Source: a virus. From it: 64,000 bases of DNA. Location of the stretch: positions 1 through 64,000 of the IMG/VR virus record IMGVR_UViG_3300025467_000007. The stretch is one strand, 5' to 3'. This document shows, piece by piece, positions 49,125-58,482 of this stretch. The position numbers and the translations under genes were made by a program. Under the pieces are notes generated by a model, which saw nothing but the letters and a program-made list of their open reading frames with translations, searched no databases and had not been told where the DNA came from. Positions within the stretch are counted from its first letter, which is position 1. The number at the start of each line of letters is the position of its first letter.

Positions 49125-51702
49125 CTCTAGCACCTGACTTAGATCCCGCTGGTCTGCCACGTCCGCGTTTCTCTTTTGTTTCATCATCAGGTTTCTCATC
49201 AGTCTCATCATCTTTTTGATTAGCACCACCATACGCTGTACCTTTAACTAGATTGATATGCGGATGGCTTGTATCTGGTTTAAACTTAGGATCATACGCT
49301 GATTGACTAGCTTGTCTTAACTTCTGAGCGTCTCTTAAGTCATCGATCTTACCTTCATCCATAACTGCTAAAGTACCTTTAACGTATGGAGACATTTCTT
49401 GTGAAACTTCTTCTTTAACACCAGAAGCTTTATGAATTTTCTCATGAGCTTTGCTTGATTGACGTAATGCAGCATCATCAGATCGAGAAGCTTTTCCATC
49501 ATCCATATTATCATAATGATATCTTTGTTTAAGATGATGAGCTACTGACTTTTCAACATCCTTACCAATGCCCTTATCACCTAGCTTTTTAGAAGCTCTT
49601 GCTAAACCTGTTAATCTATTTTGAAGTGGTTTATGACCATATTTTCCTTGATTATTTTTTCCACCTTGAATTTCAAGTTCATGTCTTGTAGGTGTTCCAC
49701 TATCATATGCATCATGTGCTTTATCTTGAGCATCATCCGTAGCTTTATGAGCATATGAACCTAAAGTCTTTTTAGATAATTCATCAATCTGTGTTAACTT
49801 TTCTTCGATGCGTTCTACTTCTTCTTTAGATAATGATTGCATACCACGTTGAGCTAAAGCTTTAGCACGATCCATACCTTTACCAGGTTCTACTGGTTTC
49901 TTGAAGTGAGTATCTGCTTGTTGTGCAGTCTTATGACCGGCAACAATAGCAAGTTCTTTACCTGAGATACCATGTTGTTTACCAACTGTCTCATAATCTG
50001 TAGGTGTAAACTGTTTATGACTTGAGTAACCCTTCTTGGTAGCATGATCCATCATGTCAGTATAGATGTCTTTCATCTTGCCTTCATCGATCTTACCTTC
50101 ATCCATAACTTGTAGTGTAGCTTTAAGGTATGGTGATATCTCTTGTGAAACTTCTTCTTTAACAGGGTTACCAGTCTTAGGATCTAACTTAGTAACTTTA
50201 CTAAAGTAATGTGAGTGTTGTTTCATTGCATCTGAAGATTTTACTGGTTTAGCCATTGAATCATTTTTAGACCAACCGTCTTTAGGAAAACGCATTTCGT
50301 CCTCACACATTTCGCCTTCGTTAACACCAGCTGCTTTCATGAACTTAGCATGATCGAAGCGTGGGTTTTGTTTAGCGAAGATACCTGCATGATGTGTAGC
50401 AAGTTCTTTACGTTTCTCTGCAGATTCGTGACCTTTAATAAGATCAGCAACCATTTGGAAGTCTTTACGTGTAGTAGCTTCTTCTAATTCTACTTCTTCT
50501 TTAGCAATCTTCTTGCCAGCTCTTTCTAAACCTGACATCCTGTTAGAAGCACGACGACCATGCTCTGATGCTTCTGGAGCATCATCATTTTCTTCTGCAT
50601 CACGCTCATTATGGATAGACGATGCTAAATCTGATGAAGCTTTCTTAACGTAGTTACCTAAAGTCTTATTAGATAACTCATCGATCTGTGTTAACTTCTC
50701 TTCGATGCGTTCTACTTCTTCTTTGGATAATGATTGCATGCCGCGTTGAGCTAAAGCTTTAGCACGATCCATTTCATGGCCTTTTTCTACTGGCTTCTTG
50801 AAATTTGTAGGATCGTAATGATGTTTAGGATGACCATAGTGTTTATGGAACTCGTCATGACCCATGTTTTGTAAGTCATAAGCAAGTTCTTTCATCTTAC
50901 CTTCATCTAACTGAACGTCTTCTTTTAATTTGTCAACAGCTTTATCATGGCCTTTCTCACGCTTCCATGCTTGAGATTGGTATTTGCCAGCAAGACTATC
51001 CCATGTTTCTTTCTTTCTTGGGTTTCTTGCATGTGCAGCTTTACTCTTAAAGTCTGCAGCTACATGTTGTTTGATACGTGCATCATGTGAAGCTTTCTTA
51101 GTATATGATGCTAATGTGTCTTTTGATAACTCATCGATCTGTTCTACTTCTTCTTTTTGTACTTTAACAGGGTATGTTTTACCTTGGAACTCAAACTCTT
51201 TCTTACCCTCTTTATGAGCTGCATGAGCTGCCATACGGAGACCTGATTCGTCTACGTCTGCCTCTGACATCTTAGCTTTACCAGCTTGTGCAGACCAAGA
51301 TTCTTTAACATGCTTTTTCTCTAATCTTTCAGCTTTTAATCTATGATACTCAGATGCTCTTTCATGACCAAAATATGAACCATGTTCTTCTTGATTAGCT
51401 GGACTTAAGTGATGTTCACCGGATTCTGATTCATGATGAAAAATTCGTGCTTCATCATGATGAGTCTCCATGTGTTTATGATAAGCATGCATGTCACCTT
51501 TTTTCTTTGCAGCTTCAGCTTTTTCTTTATGCTTAGTGATCTCATGAGCCCATTTATTAATGTCTTTAGCTTCACCATGTTCAGCACCGCTATCATAATC
51601 AGATCTCTTTGTAGATAAAGGTTCATGTTTCCAATGAGAATCTTTAATATTCTCCTCATTGAGCTGTACATTTTCCTTTAAAAAATCATTGAACTTTAAC
51701 AT
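49120..51702 (-). CDS. Giant His/Lys/Glu-rich repeat protein with capsid-targeting-like tag
   Basis: An 860-residue charged protein. The N-terminus MLKFNDFLKE resembles the T4 internal-protein tag MKTYQEFIAE. The body is modular: three copies of IDELSxxTLxxYxxKAxxD, two copies of MDRAKALAQRGMQSLSKEEV followed by ERIEEKLTQIDELS, and two of MSPYxKxTLxVMDEGKIDxx. Many modules begin right after I/L-x-E, the cleavage signal of the T4 prohead protease gp21, so the product may be cut into peptides inside the head. It ends in a basic tail (KEKRGRGRPAGSKSG), AT-hook-like. No enzymatic motif seen. Confidence 0.75.
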   Translation of the reverse strand: MLKFNDFLKENVQLNEENIKDSHWKHEPLSTKRSDYDSGAEHGEAKDINKWAHEITKHKEKAEAAKKKGDMHAYHKHMETHHDEARIFHHESESGEHHLSPANQEEHGSYFGHERASEYHRLKAERLEKKHVKESWSAQAGKAKMSEADVDESGLRMAAHAAHKEGKKEFEFQGKTYPVKVQKEEVEQIDELSKDTLASYTKKASHDARIKQHVAADFKSKAAHARNPRKKETWDSLAGKYQSQAWKREKGHDKAVDKLKEDVQLDEGKMKELAYDLQNMGHDEFHKHYGHPKHHYDPTNFKKPVEKGHEMDRAKALAQRGMQSLSKEEVERIEEKLTQIDELSNKTLGNYVKKASSDLASSIHNERDAEENDDAPEASEHGRRASNRMSGLERAGKKIAKEEVELEEATTRKDFQMVADLIKGHESAEKRKELATHHAGIFAKQNPRFDHAKFMKAAGVNEGEMCEDEMRFPKDGWSKNDSMAKPVKSSDAMKQHSHYFSKVTKLDPKTGNPVKEEVSQEISPYLKATLQVMDEGKIDEGKMKDIYTDMMDHATKKGYSSHKQFTPTDYETVGKQHGISGKELAIVAGHKTAQQADTHFKKPVEPGKGMDRAKALAQRGMQSLSKEEVERIEEKLTQIDELSKKTLGSYAHKATDDAQDKAHDAYDSGTPTRHELEIQGGKNNQGKYGHKPLQNRLTGLARASKKLGDKGIGKDVEKSVAHHLKQRYHYDNMDDGKASRSDDAALRQSSKAHEKIHKASGVKEEVSQEMSPYVKGTLAVMDEGKIDDLRDAQKLRQASQSAYDPKFKPDTSHPHINLVKGTAYGGANQKDDETDEKPDDETKEKRGRGRPAGSKSGARV
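49760..49905. repeat. 146-bp direct repeat, copy A
   Basis: Matches 50657-50802 over the same length, differing at scattered positions and most strongly conserved over the segment coding for the ALAQRGMQSLSKEEVERIEE module. A site for recombination or assembly collapse inside the 860-residue gene. Confidence 0.8.
50657..50802. repeat. 146-bp direct repeat, copy B
   Basis: Second copy of the repeat at 49760-49905; both are in the same reading frame, so deletion between them would remove 897 bases and leave an in-frame shorter protein. Confidence 0.8.
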
Positions 51703-51703
51703 A

Positions 51704-54427
51704 TTAATATCCCTCTCTTCTTAGTTTTTTAGCGGCATCAATGATGCGTTGGTTATGTTTTGAAATCTTGCCTTTAATGCCAGCTTTTTCTGCAGGATGT
51801 TCTGCTGCTGCATGTTGTTTATGAAGCTCATGAGCATGTGTCAATGACTTACCCATATAGTCTGTCCACTTTTCATCAGTAGGCATGTTTGCTTCTGCGA
51901 CTCTTTCTATGTCTGCAGTCCTGATACCAAACATCTTACGATGTTGAGATTTATGTTTACCATACTTCTTAAAGTATTTGAGGCTATCTAAGTTTTTCAT
52001 ATCGTCCTCAACGTTCTTTGTTAAGAAGCCTTCTTTCATACCCATCATCTTTTTCTTTTGTTCTGCATCCTTCTTAGGAGTCTCTATGCCTTTATCAGCA
52101 GGGTTGTTTTGACCTGTAAAAGCTCTCTGTGCAACTTCTCTATTCTTAAAAAAGTTAGCAAGTACTTTATGACCTCTTGACTCTTCAACTTCTTCCTTCT
52201 TCATGACTTTAGATTGTGTCTTAACTTGCATGGTTTTAGGTTTAACTTGTGATCCTGGAATACCATCATGATGATGGGCTTCTGTTAATGATTTATGCGG
52301 TACAGATGTCTTTTGTGTACCATATGAACCACCATGGAAGTGTACTGTATCATTGTCACGTGTAGCTTTCCATTTACGACCTGTCTCATCTTTAAATGAA
52401 TGAGATTCACCATGTTTTAACTTAGCGATTGGCTCATGGTGTTCAGGATGTAGTGGGATCGAGAATGATTTACCGTGGTTAACAGTCTTCATTGTACCCC
52501 AATCATACTTACGTGATGACACTGTTGCTTCTTCGATATGTTCTACCTCTTCTTTTTGTGTGCCAAGCTTCTTAGTAGCACGGTCAATACCAGCGATACG
52601 TTTGTTTGCTTTCTTAAAGTCTGCATAAGACTTCTTAGAGTGTTTCTCTGCAGCTTCCCAGTCACCAGCTCTTGTATAGTGTGATGCCCATTCTCCAGCT
52701 TCTTTACCTGCATAAGTATGGGAACCAACATCTCTTGATGCTTTAGGAATGTATCTCATAAGTGTTGACTTAGATACTTCATCGATCTGTACTGATTCAC
52801 CAATAGTATGAGCTAACTTATGTCTTTTAGCAAATTTTTGTGCTTGTTCAACATGATCTGCATGTCCATGAAATTTACCTGATTTATCAATATTATTTTT
52901 AATATGATTTAAATCGCGTGACATCACTTTAACATTAAAATTAGATTTGTTATGATCCAATTCTTTATCTACAGCATCATGAAATTTAGCAGGTTCATGA
53001 AATGTAATAGATTTTGCTTCATCGATCTGCTCTTCTTTAAGTGATCTCTCTGCACGCTCATCACCTTTAACTCTATTTGATAGCTTACGCATATCATCTT
53101 TAGCAGTCTTCTTATAAGGGCTTTGATGGATAGCATAAGCACGATTCACGTCCTTAGCAGCTTTATCTCTGTAAGATTGGTATGTGCTCTTCTTTAACTC
53201 GTCAAGGTTAACTACTTCTTCTTTAGTTAATTTTTGTTTAGGTGTAACTGTTTGTCCTGCAGTTGCAGCATCATAAGCTTGACGTATAGTCTTATACTTA
53301 GATGGGCCACCTTCAACTGGAACTCCATTTCGTGTTGCACCACCACCTGCTTGTACTTTAATTGGTTTAGTAGCGACCATCTTCTTAGTGATAGGATCGT
53401 ATACTTTAGATTCGTCTAACTCTACGTCTTCTTTAGCGAGTTTTTGTTTTGCTTTATAAACACCATCTGCACGATTAAGATACTTCTTATCAAGATGTTT
53501 CATTTCAGGTGTATCATCAGAGAATTTACCATGTGTTTTGTCTCTAATATCTCTGAGTTTAGAATAGTTTTGTTGATACTTATCTTCTTCCTTCTCAGCT
53601 TTCTTAACATAAGAACCTAAAGTCTTCTTTGAGATCTCGTCGATTTGTTCAACTTCTTCTTTTAATTTAGCTACTCTATGTTTGTGCATCTTAACTATAT
53701 CACCGCTAGCAGTTTTAATATGCCACATATCACCAGTACGTTCTTTTGATGAACCAACAACTGTGCCGTGTTTACCAGAATCAAGACCAGAACCAGCTAA
53801 TACAGCAGCTTTATGACCAACTGCTACTTTAGCATCACGATCGATAGGGCCATGTTCATATCCTTCTTTAAAATCTTTAACTTCTTTTTTCTTTTGTGTT
53901 AAAGGGATAGGAGGATTTAAAACCTTTTTCTTGTCAACTACATCTGTACCGATACCTTTATACTCAATAGCTTCTGAAAGGTGTGCATCACATGATTTAT
54001 GTGGACACTTATTAACATGATGCATGAAGTTTTGTGCATGTTCTTTTGATGGGAATTTAAAGAATACACCTTTATCAGATCCACCTGCATGTTCACCACC
54101 ATGTTGTTTAACACCAGCCATGACATGCTCTACATCTTTTTCATGTGGTTGTTCATCGTACTTAGAACCATCAGATACATGTACTAAATGCTCTTCTTTA
54201 GCTTCTCTCATGTCAACTTCTGCTGTAGAATTTTGTGATACTGCAGCTGACTCTTCTCTTTGTTTAGAATAGTATGCTGCGAGTGCCATTTGTTTACGCT
54301 TTGCAGCAGACTTACCTGCAAACTTAGGATTATCTGAGTGTACAAAGTCATCTATCCACTTACCAGCTGGTGTGGACTTGGTTAAGATCTCATCTAGTCT
54401 TTGTGTTAGGTCTTTGTACGACTTCAT
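51704..54427 (-). CDS. Second giant charged repeat protein with possible capsid tag
   Basis: A 907-residue protein. It starts MKSYKDLTQRLDEILTKSTP followed by KWIDDFVHSDNPKFAGKSAA KRKQMALAAYYSKQRE, a motif recalled from marine myovirus proteins. The modules QIDEISKKTLGSYVKKA, NLDELKKSTYQSYRDKAAKD and QIDEVSKSTLMRYIPKASRD are the same family as in the neighbouring 860-residue protein. Several I/L-D-E sites precede modules. Very rich in Lys, His and Glu, low in hydrophobic residues. It probably fills the head interior with the DNA; enzymatic function unlikely. Confidence 0.75.
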   Translation of the reverse strand: MKSYKDLTQRLDEILTKSTPAGKWIDDFVHSDNPKFAGKSAAKRKQMALAAYYSKQREESAAVSQNSTAEVDMREAKEEHLVHVSDGSKYDEQPHEKDVEHVMAGVKQHGGEHAGGSDKGVFFKFPSKEHAQNFMHHVNKCPHKSCDAHLSEAIEYKGIGTDVVDKKKVLNPPIPLTQKKKEVKDFKEGYEHGPIDRDAKVAVGHKAAVLAGSGLDSGKHGTVVGSSKERTGDMWHIKTASGDIVKMHKHRVAKLKEEVEQIDEISKKTLGSYVKKAEKEEDKYQQNYSKLRDIRDKTHGKFSDDTPEMKHLDKKYLNRADGVYKAKQKLAKEDVELDESKVYDPITKKMVATKPIKVQAGGGATRNGVPVEGGPSKYKTIRQAYDAATAGQTVTPKQKLTKEEVVNLDELKKSTYQSYRDKAAKDVNRAYAIHQSPYKKTAKDDMRKLSNRVKGDERAERSLKEEQIDEAKSITFHEPAKFHDAVDKELDHNKSNFNVKVMSRDLNHIKNNIDKSGKFHGHADHVEQAQKFAKRHKLAHTIGESVQIDEVSKSTLMRYIPKASRDVGSHTYAGKEAGEWASHYTRAGDWEAAEKHSKKSYADFKKANKRIAGIDRATKKLGTQKEEVEHIEEATVSSRKYDWGTMKTVNHGKSFSIPLHPEHHEPIAKLKHGESHSFKDETGRKWKATRDNDTVHFHGGSYGTQKTSVPHKSLTEAHHHDGIPGSQVKPKTMQVKTQSKVMKKEEVEESRGHKVLANFFKNREVAQRAFTGQNNPADKGIETPKKDAEQKKKMMGMKEGFLTKNVEDDMKNLDSLKYFKKYGKHKSQHRKMFGIRTADIERVAEANMPTDEKWTDYMGKSLTHAHELHKQHAAAEHPAEKAGIKGKISKHNQRIIDAAKKLRREGY

Positions 54428-54429
54428 TC

Positions 54430-54888
54430 TTATTCTCCGGGTTTCTTAATTTGTTTTAATGATGCGAGGATTTGCCATTCCCACATCTTATGTTTATCCA
54501 TACGGTCTGCTACAAAGTTAGCAAGGCCTTGTTGTTTTTCTCTTGTAGCATCATCAAATAGCTCTGTCAATACGTGTAGTATCTCTGTGTTTGCATGTAG
54601 TAAGTTAACTAACATCTCACTGATGTTTTCAGGCTTAACTTTATCTTCCTCTATAGTCTTATAGCTATGGATCTCTTCAAGGCTGATAGGTGCATACACA
54701 TCAAGCTTACGCAAGTTCTCTGCAAATGGGTCTACAGCTCCATAGGTGTCTTCATAGATCTTTTGGAAGAACTTATGGTACTGACTAAAGAACATCCCTT
54801 CCACGTTCCAATGGTATGAATGACTCTTGAAGTACATACAAAACGTATTACCCAATGCAACCTTCAACGTAGCGATTAGCTTTTCCAT
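54430..54888 (-). CDS. dps: Dps/ferritin-like protein
   Basis: A 152-residue four-helix protein from ATG 54888, two bases after the upstream stop. It carries the Dps signature: KSHSYHWNVEGMFFSQYHKF FQKIYEDTYGAVDPFAENLR KLDVYAP, with His, Asp and Glu of the intersubunit ferroxidase site. Dps stores iron and shields DNA from peroxide. It lies among presumed head-internal proteins but has no capsid tag of its own. DNA protection in host or in virion are both possible. Confidence 0.82.
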   Translation of the reverse strand: MEKLIATLKVALGNTFCMYFKSHSYHWNVEGMFFSQYHKFFQKIYEDTYGAVDPFAENLRKLDVYAPISLEEIHSYKTIEEDKVKPENISEMLVNLLHANTEILHVLTELFDDATREKQQGLANFVADRMDKHKMWEWQILASLKQIKKPGE

Positions 54889-54890
54889 AT

Positions 54891-56663
54891 TTATTTTCTC
54901 TCGGTTTGCTGTCTCATCCATGAATCATAATCTAGGAGAGTATTAAGGTTTTCTTTTTTAATCTTCTTTTCAAAGAAAGCACTAAAGCCTTTGCCTTTTT
55001 GTTTATTTGGTTCATCATCTGCTGGTGGTGCCATATTAGCTGGTAGTGGTACAACCTTAGTAACCTTTTGGCCTTCTACTTCACCGTCTGCCGACTCCTG
55101 TGTATACTCGCCGTCTTTTGTGATGTAGCATTCTTTACCGTACTTCTTACCAGCTGCTCCAGCTTCTCCTCTTGATTTATGAGGGCCAGATAAGATATCG
55201 TTTGACGCTGTACATCTTACGTAGTAACCAGCTTCGTGTTCAGGTTTGATCTGTACACCTGCTGTCTCGTTCTTTGTCATCACAGACTCAGTAGCATACA
55301 TGACTTTACGTCTACGTAGGTGACGATCTGTCTCTAGTGTATGACCAACTTCGGTATGTTTATGGAACGGGTACTTTTGTAAATCATCGATCTGCTGTGA
55401 GATGTTAGGGTCTAAGACTTGCTTGATCTCTTTGTCATCAGGTATGATGCCTTGGTTCATCTTATGTAGTTTCATGAAGTCAGAGTATCTTAATACGTCT
55501 TGAGCTATGTTATAGGTGTTAGATACGCCTTCCTTGATAGTCATCTTATCAAGCTCGGCTTTATGTTTTTCCCAATGTTCTTTGTGAGAATCAAAGCATC
55601 CTAGTTTCTCTAGTGATTCTCTTGACTTCTTATGAGCTTCTTGAGCATCCTTAACATGTTTAAAGCCATATAGTTCTGGCTTGGACGGGTCGAAGTCATA
55701 GATCTTAAGGTATGCATCAGTTGTCTTGATAGCATTTAACATAGCAACTGGATCTGTAGCTTTGTCCATAGTTAGTTTAAAGGCTTTTGAGCCTTGTGGA
55801 CAATGATGCATATTAGTTGTCGTGTAGCCTTTGTAGGAGATCTCATGACCTTCGTTGACCTCTACTTGCTCAGGCACACAGTTAGGGACTGTCTTACCAT
55901 TTTTCTTTTTAAGGCCGATAGCCTTGTAGCCTTTCCAACATGCTTTAGATAGGGACTTAGCTTCTACTAATGACACATCCTTCACCCATTTCCTATGTAA
56001 GGTGCCAGTGTTATCAACTACGACTAGGTAGTTTGATCCACGGTCCATGATCTCGTACTGATGACCAGCAGACTCAACGATGTCACCCACATGGTAGATC
56101 TCACCTTTAAAGTACTTCTCTCTAAGTATGTCTACTGAGAACTTGATATCTTCTTTGATTAGTTCAAGACCTTGGACTTGTCTCATCTCGTTCATGATCC
56201 TACGAGCGTCAAGTTCACGTACCATTGATGGCAGTTGTTTCTTAAACGATGTAAAGTCACCCTTGGTGACCATTGATTTGATCTTTGAGAAGTCAACGTC
56301 ATTGCCTGTGGTGACAACGTTCATTGACTCGTATAGCTTGGCTTTATCTTCTGAAGCAACTACGATGACATCCTTGTACCTCTTCTTAAGAGCTGTTAGT
56401 TCAGAAGCAAAGTTTGACTCGTTCAATGCCTTAAAGTTCATTGAACCAAACATCATCTCAAGGAAGTGTAGCTTACGATCTACTGGTAGGCTATCCTTGT
56501 CTTCTGTAACATAGATTATGTGGTCGGCAGAGTTTGACTCAACTAGCTTATGGACTAGCTTAAGAGTCATCTCAGTGACCGAGGTAGGCGGGTTAAAGCT
56601 TCCGACTGTCATGATGACGGTCTTAGAAGGCAATTCCCGTATGAGTTGTCTATAGTTCTTCAT
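54891..56663 (-). CDS. Nucleotidylyltransferase-like multidomain protein, presumed head-internal
   Basis: A 590-residue protein. Tag-like start MKNYRQLIRE. Residues 14-130 form a Rossmann-like fold beginning VIMTVGSFNPPTSVTEM, similar to cytidylyltransferase-like enzymes, but the second half of the HxGH motif is replaced (TSVTE), so catalysis is doubtful. Residues 236-270 (SLSKACWKGYKAIGLKKKNG, KTVPNCVPE) are a motif recurring in marine myovirus proteins. The C-terminal region is charged and ends with a helical domain. Internal I/L-x-E sites (QVEVNE, MTIKE) might be cleaved. Confidence 0.7.
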   Translation of the reverse strand: MKNYRQLIRELPSKTVIMTVGSFNPPTSVTEMTLKLVHKLVESNSADHIIYVTEDKDSLPVDRKLHFLEMMFGSMNFKALNESNFASELTALKKRYKDVIVVASEDKAKLYESMNVVTTGNDVDFSKIKSMVTKGDFTSFKKQLPSMVRELDARRIMNEMRQVQGLELIKEDIKFSVDILREKYFKGEIYHVGDIVESAGHQYEIMDRGSNYLVVVDNTGTLHRKWVKDVSLVEAKSLSKACWKGYKAIGLKKKNGKTVPNCVPEQVEVNEGHEISYKGYTTTNMHHCPQGSKAFKLTMDKATDPVAMLNAIKTTDAYLKIYDFDPSKPELYGFKHVKDAQEAHKKSRESLEKLGCFDSHKEHWEKHKAELDKMTIKEGVSNTYNIAQDVLRYSDFMKLHKMNQGIIPDDKEIKQVLDPNISQQIDDLQKYPFHKHTEVGHTLETDRHLRRRKVMYATESVMTKNETAGVQIKPEHEAGYYVRCTASNDILSGPHKSRGEAGAAGKKYGKECYITKDGEYTQESADGEVEGQKVTKVVPLPANMAPPADDEPNKQKGKGFSAFFEKKIKKENLNTLLDYDSWMRQQTERK

Positions 56664-57249
56664 TTTTTGTCGCCAGTTTTTTGCTTAATATTGTTGCTGC
56701 TATTTTAGCTTTAGTTTCTTCAGACCTTGGCACTCCTTTAAATGCTGCAGATATTTTAGCTTTAGTTTCTGCGGAACGTGGAGATCCTTTTACCCAAGGG
56801 CATGATTTACCTCTTTTAGCTTCTGACATTTTCTGTTTTGTTTGTTCAGCAATAATTTTGCCTTTAGCTGAATTAGACATATTTGTTCTTTGTTTTTCAG
56901 TATAAATTTTACCTAATTTAGCTTTAGATTGTTTTTCTCTTGTTAACTTAGTAACTATTATACCGCTAGTACCTTCTCCACCATCTGTCATATTATATAA
57001 TAACCCGGTTCCAAGATCTTTACGACCCCACCAACGGATCATACGACGTTCAAGAGCTAAAGCTCCAATCTCAGTAAGATTAGTTTCTAGTAGTATTATT
57101 TTATTCTTGTCTTTAGGCACTTTAATTCGGCCGTGTGTTTCATACGCACGATCGTTTTTACCCTTACCAATATAGTAAGGAATGCCTTTTTTACTTAGAT
57201 AGGCATATATGTAATATATAGTGCCTAATGGGCTGGGTTTATTCTTCAT
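56650..57249 (-). CDS. GIY-YIG homing endonuclease with NUMOD3 repeats
   Basis: A 199-residue protein: IYYIYAYLSKKGIPYYIGKG (GIY-YIG), catalytic Arg and Glu region (ALALERRMIRWWGRKD), GLLYNMTDGGEGTSG, then NUMOD3-type helices repeated four times (SKAKLGKIYTEKQRTNMSNS, AETKAKISAAFKGVPRSEET). It is typical of free-standing mobile endonucleases and interrupts the block of internal head proteins. Its late box is at 57279. Confidence 0.88.
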   Translation of the reverse strand: MKNKPSPLGTIYYIYAYLSKKGIPYYIGKGKNDRAYETHGRIKVPKDKNKIILLETNLTEIGALALERRMIRWWGRKDLGTGLLYNMTDGGEGTSGIIVTKLTREKQSKAKLGKIYTEKQRTNMSNSAKGKIIAEQTKQKMSEAKRGKSCPWVKGSPRSAETKAKISAAFKGVPRSEETKAKIAATILSKKLATKNEEL

Positions 57250-57278
57250 TTAAATCCATCTATATAAAAGTATATTAT

Positions 57279-57286
57279 TATTTATA
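57279..57286 (-). promoter_or_regulatory. T4-type late promoter box upstream of the homing endonuclease
   Basis: TATAAATA, minus strand, 29 bases before ATG 57249 and overlapping the stop of the upstream gene. Late control is typical for T4 homing endonucleases. Confidence 0.55.
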
Positions 57287-57518
57287 CTACAGAAAGTATC
57301 GTTTTTGTAATATTCACGACCCATCTTGCAGTTACCTCATCTTGTGCAAGCTCTGCGTTAGCTTGGACGTTACCAATCTCGGTAACTAGATCCTTATACT
57401 CTACGTCTGTAAGTATGCCATCATTGTATTGCTCTGTGATGTCATGTAACTGTTGAGCTAATGCGCCTTTGATTCCCGGCTCTGCCATGGCAGATCTTAA
57501 TTCGGTTAAAACACTCAT
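57282..57518 (-). CDS. Small conserved hypothetical protein
   Basis: A 78-residue helical protein from ATG 57518 (MSVLTELRSAMAEPGIKGAL), chosen since AAGGAAG precedes it. Contains QLHDITEQYNDGILTDVEYK, a helix-turn pattern also found in phage proteins close to lysis and head genes. Overlaps the lipoprotein stop (ATGA). Unknown function. Confidence 0.65.
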   Translation of the reverse strand: MSVLTELRSAMAEPGIKGALAQQLHDITEQYNDGILTDVEYKDLVTEIGNVQANAELAQDEVTARWVVNITKTILSVV

Positions 57519-57871
57519 GATCTTCCTTTCCATGCTGACTCAATCACTTGAAGACGAGTCCTATTAAGTTTAATGGTGGCTTCACAGTATGCTGGGCTTC
57601 CGTCTCTAGCTTTTTGTGCTGCGATGTAGAACTCAGTTACTGCCTTCTGTTGAGGGTCATCCCTCCATGCTGTATATACATCCAACCAACGGGCATCCTC
57701 AATAAGCTTTGCCCAGTCAACTTCTTTCTTATCATTGCAAGATACCTTCTCAATATCTACTTTAAGGTCTGTAAGCTTGGCTGCTTCTGCAGTATCATGA
57801 TGCTTGGGTAGTAGGTTAGTTATAGCACACCCATTCAATAGTAGTACACTTACTAATAGTAGTCTCTTCAT
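57515..57871 (-). CDS. Phage lipoprotein
   Basis: A 118-residue protein with a clear lipobox (LLLVSVLLLNGC, C15), then a helical soluble domain with one further Cys pair. It is predicted to be anchored in the outer membrane. An outer-membrane spanin or a superinfection-exclusion lipoprotein are both possible; it lacks the proline-rich form of Rz1. Confidence 0.72.
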   Translation of the reverse strand: MKRLLLVSVLLLNGCAITNLLPKHHDTAEAAKLTDLKVDIEKVSCNDKKEVDWAKLIEDARWLDVYTAWRDDPQQKAVTEFYIAAQKARDGSPAYCEATIKLNRTRLQVIESAWKGRS

Positions 57872-58482
57872 TACTTGCTCCCTTGTTGTACGTCATGCAT
57901 TAGTTCTTTTGCATGTTTATCTGATACATGCTCTGGTACACCCTTACGAAACTCATGGAAGTTACCTGATTTTGCATGCTCTCTTTGTTTAGTGCCTGAT
58001 ACGCCTGATGTACCCTCAGAATCTGGATCTCTATGACCAGCAGAGTGTACTGTTATCTTCTTAAAGTTATAATGCCCGTGTCCGGCTTTCTTGTTATTAT
58101 ACCTATTTAACAGCGTCGTCATCTCCTTCTTACGATCTGATCCTACCACAACATGTAGGTGAGTTACACCTTTCTTATGTAGATCAGCTGCATGGTGTAA
58201 TATGGTTGGATGCTCGGCAGATGATGCCTTAATGTTTGTCTTAGGTGAGAAGCGTTTAAGGTGTTTAAGCTTTTGCTCTGGTGATAGTGGGTTCTTTTTC
58301 TTATCATGGCTATGTGATGTCACCACTGTATGACCAGCTTCATGTTTATCAGCCACGTCATGGACCTTCTTGATAAGTGAAAGATGACCAGTCGTAGGAG
58401 GGTTCATACGACCATAAGTCAATACATGATGCTTAGCACCAGTATCCTCTGTGATAAAATCTTTTAGACTTAGCAATTCCAT
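57871..58482 (-). CDS. Nucleotidylyltransferase (NMNAT/cytidylyltransferase-like) with capsid-targeting-like tag
   Basis: A 203-residue protein. Start MELLSLKDFITE resembles an internal-protein tag ending at I-x-E. Then LTYGRMNPPTTGHLSLIKKV carries the intact T-x-G-H signature, GSDRKKEMTTLLNRY the substrate loop, and GTSGVSGTKQREHAKSGN the C-terminal S-G-T-x-x-R nucleotide motif. It likely transfers a nucleotide to a phosphate-bearing substrate such as NMN. If packaged, it could act on host metabolites right after injection. Confidence 0.8.
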   Translation of the reverse strand: MELLSLKDFITEDTGAKHHVLTYGRMNPPTTGHLSLIKKVHDVADKHEAGHTVVTSHSHDKKKNPLSPEQKLKHLKRFSPKTNIKASSAEHPTILHHAADLHKKGVTHLHVVVGSDRKKEMTTLLNRYNNKKAGHGHYNFKKITVHSAGHRDPDSEGTSGVSGTKQREHAKSGNFHEFRKGVPEHVSDKHAKELMHDVQQGSK

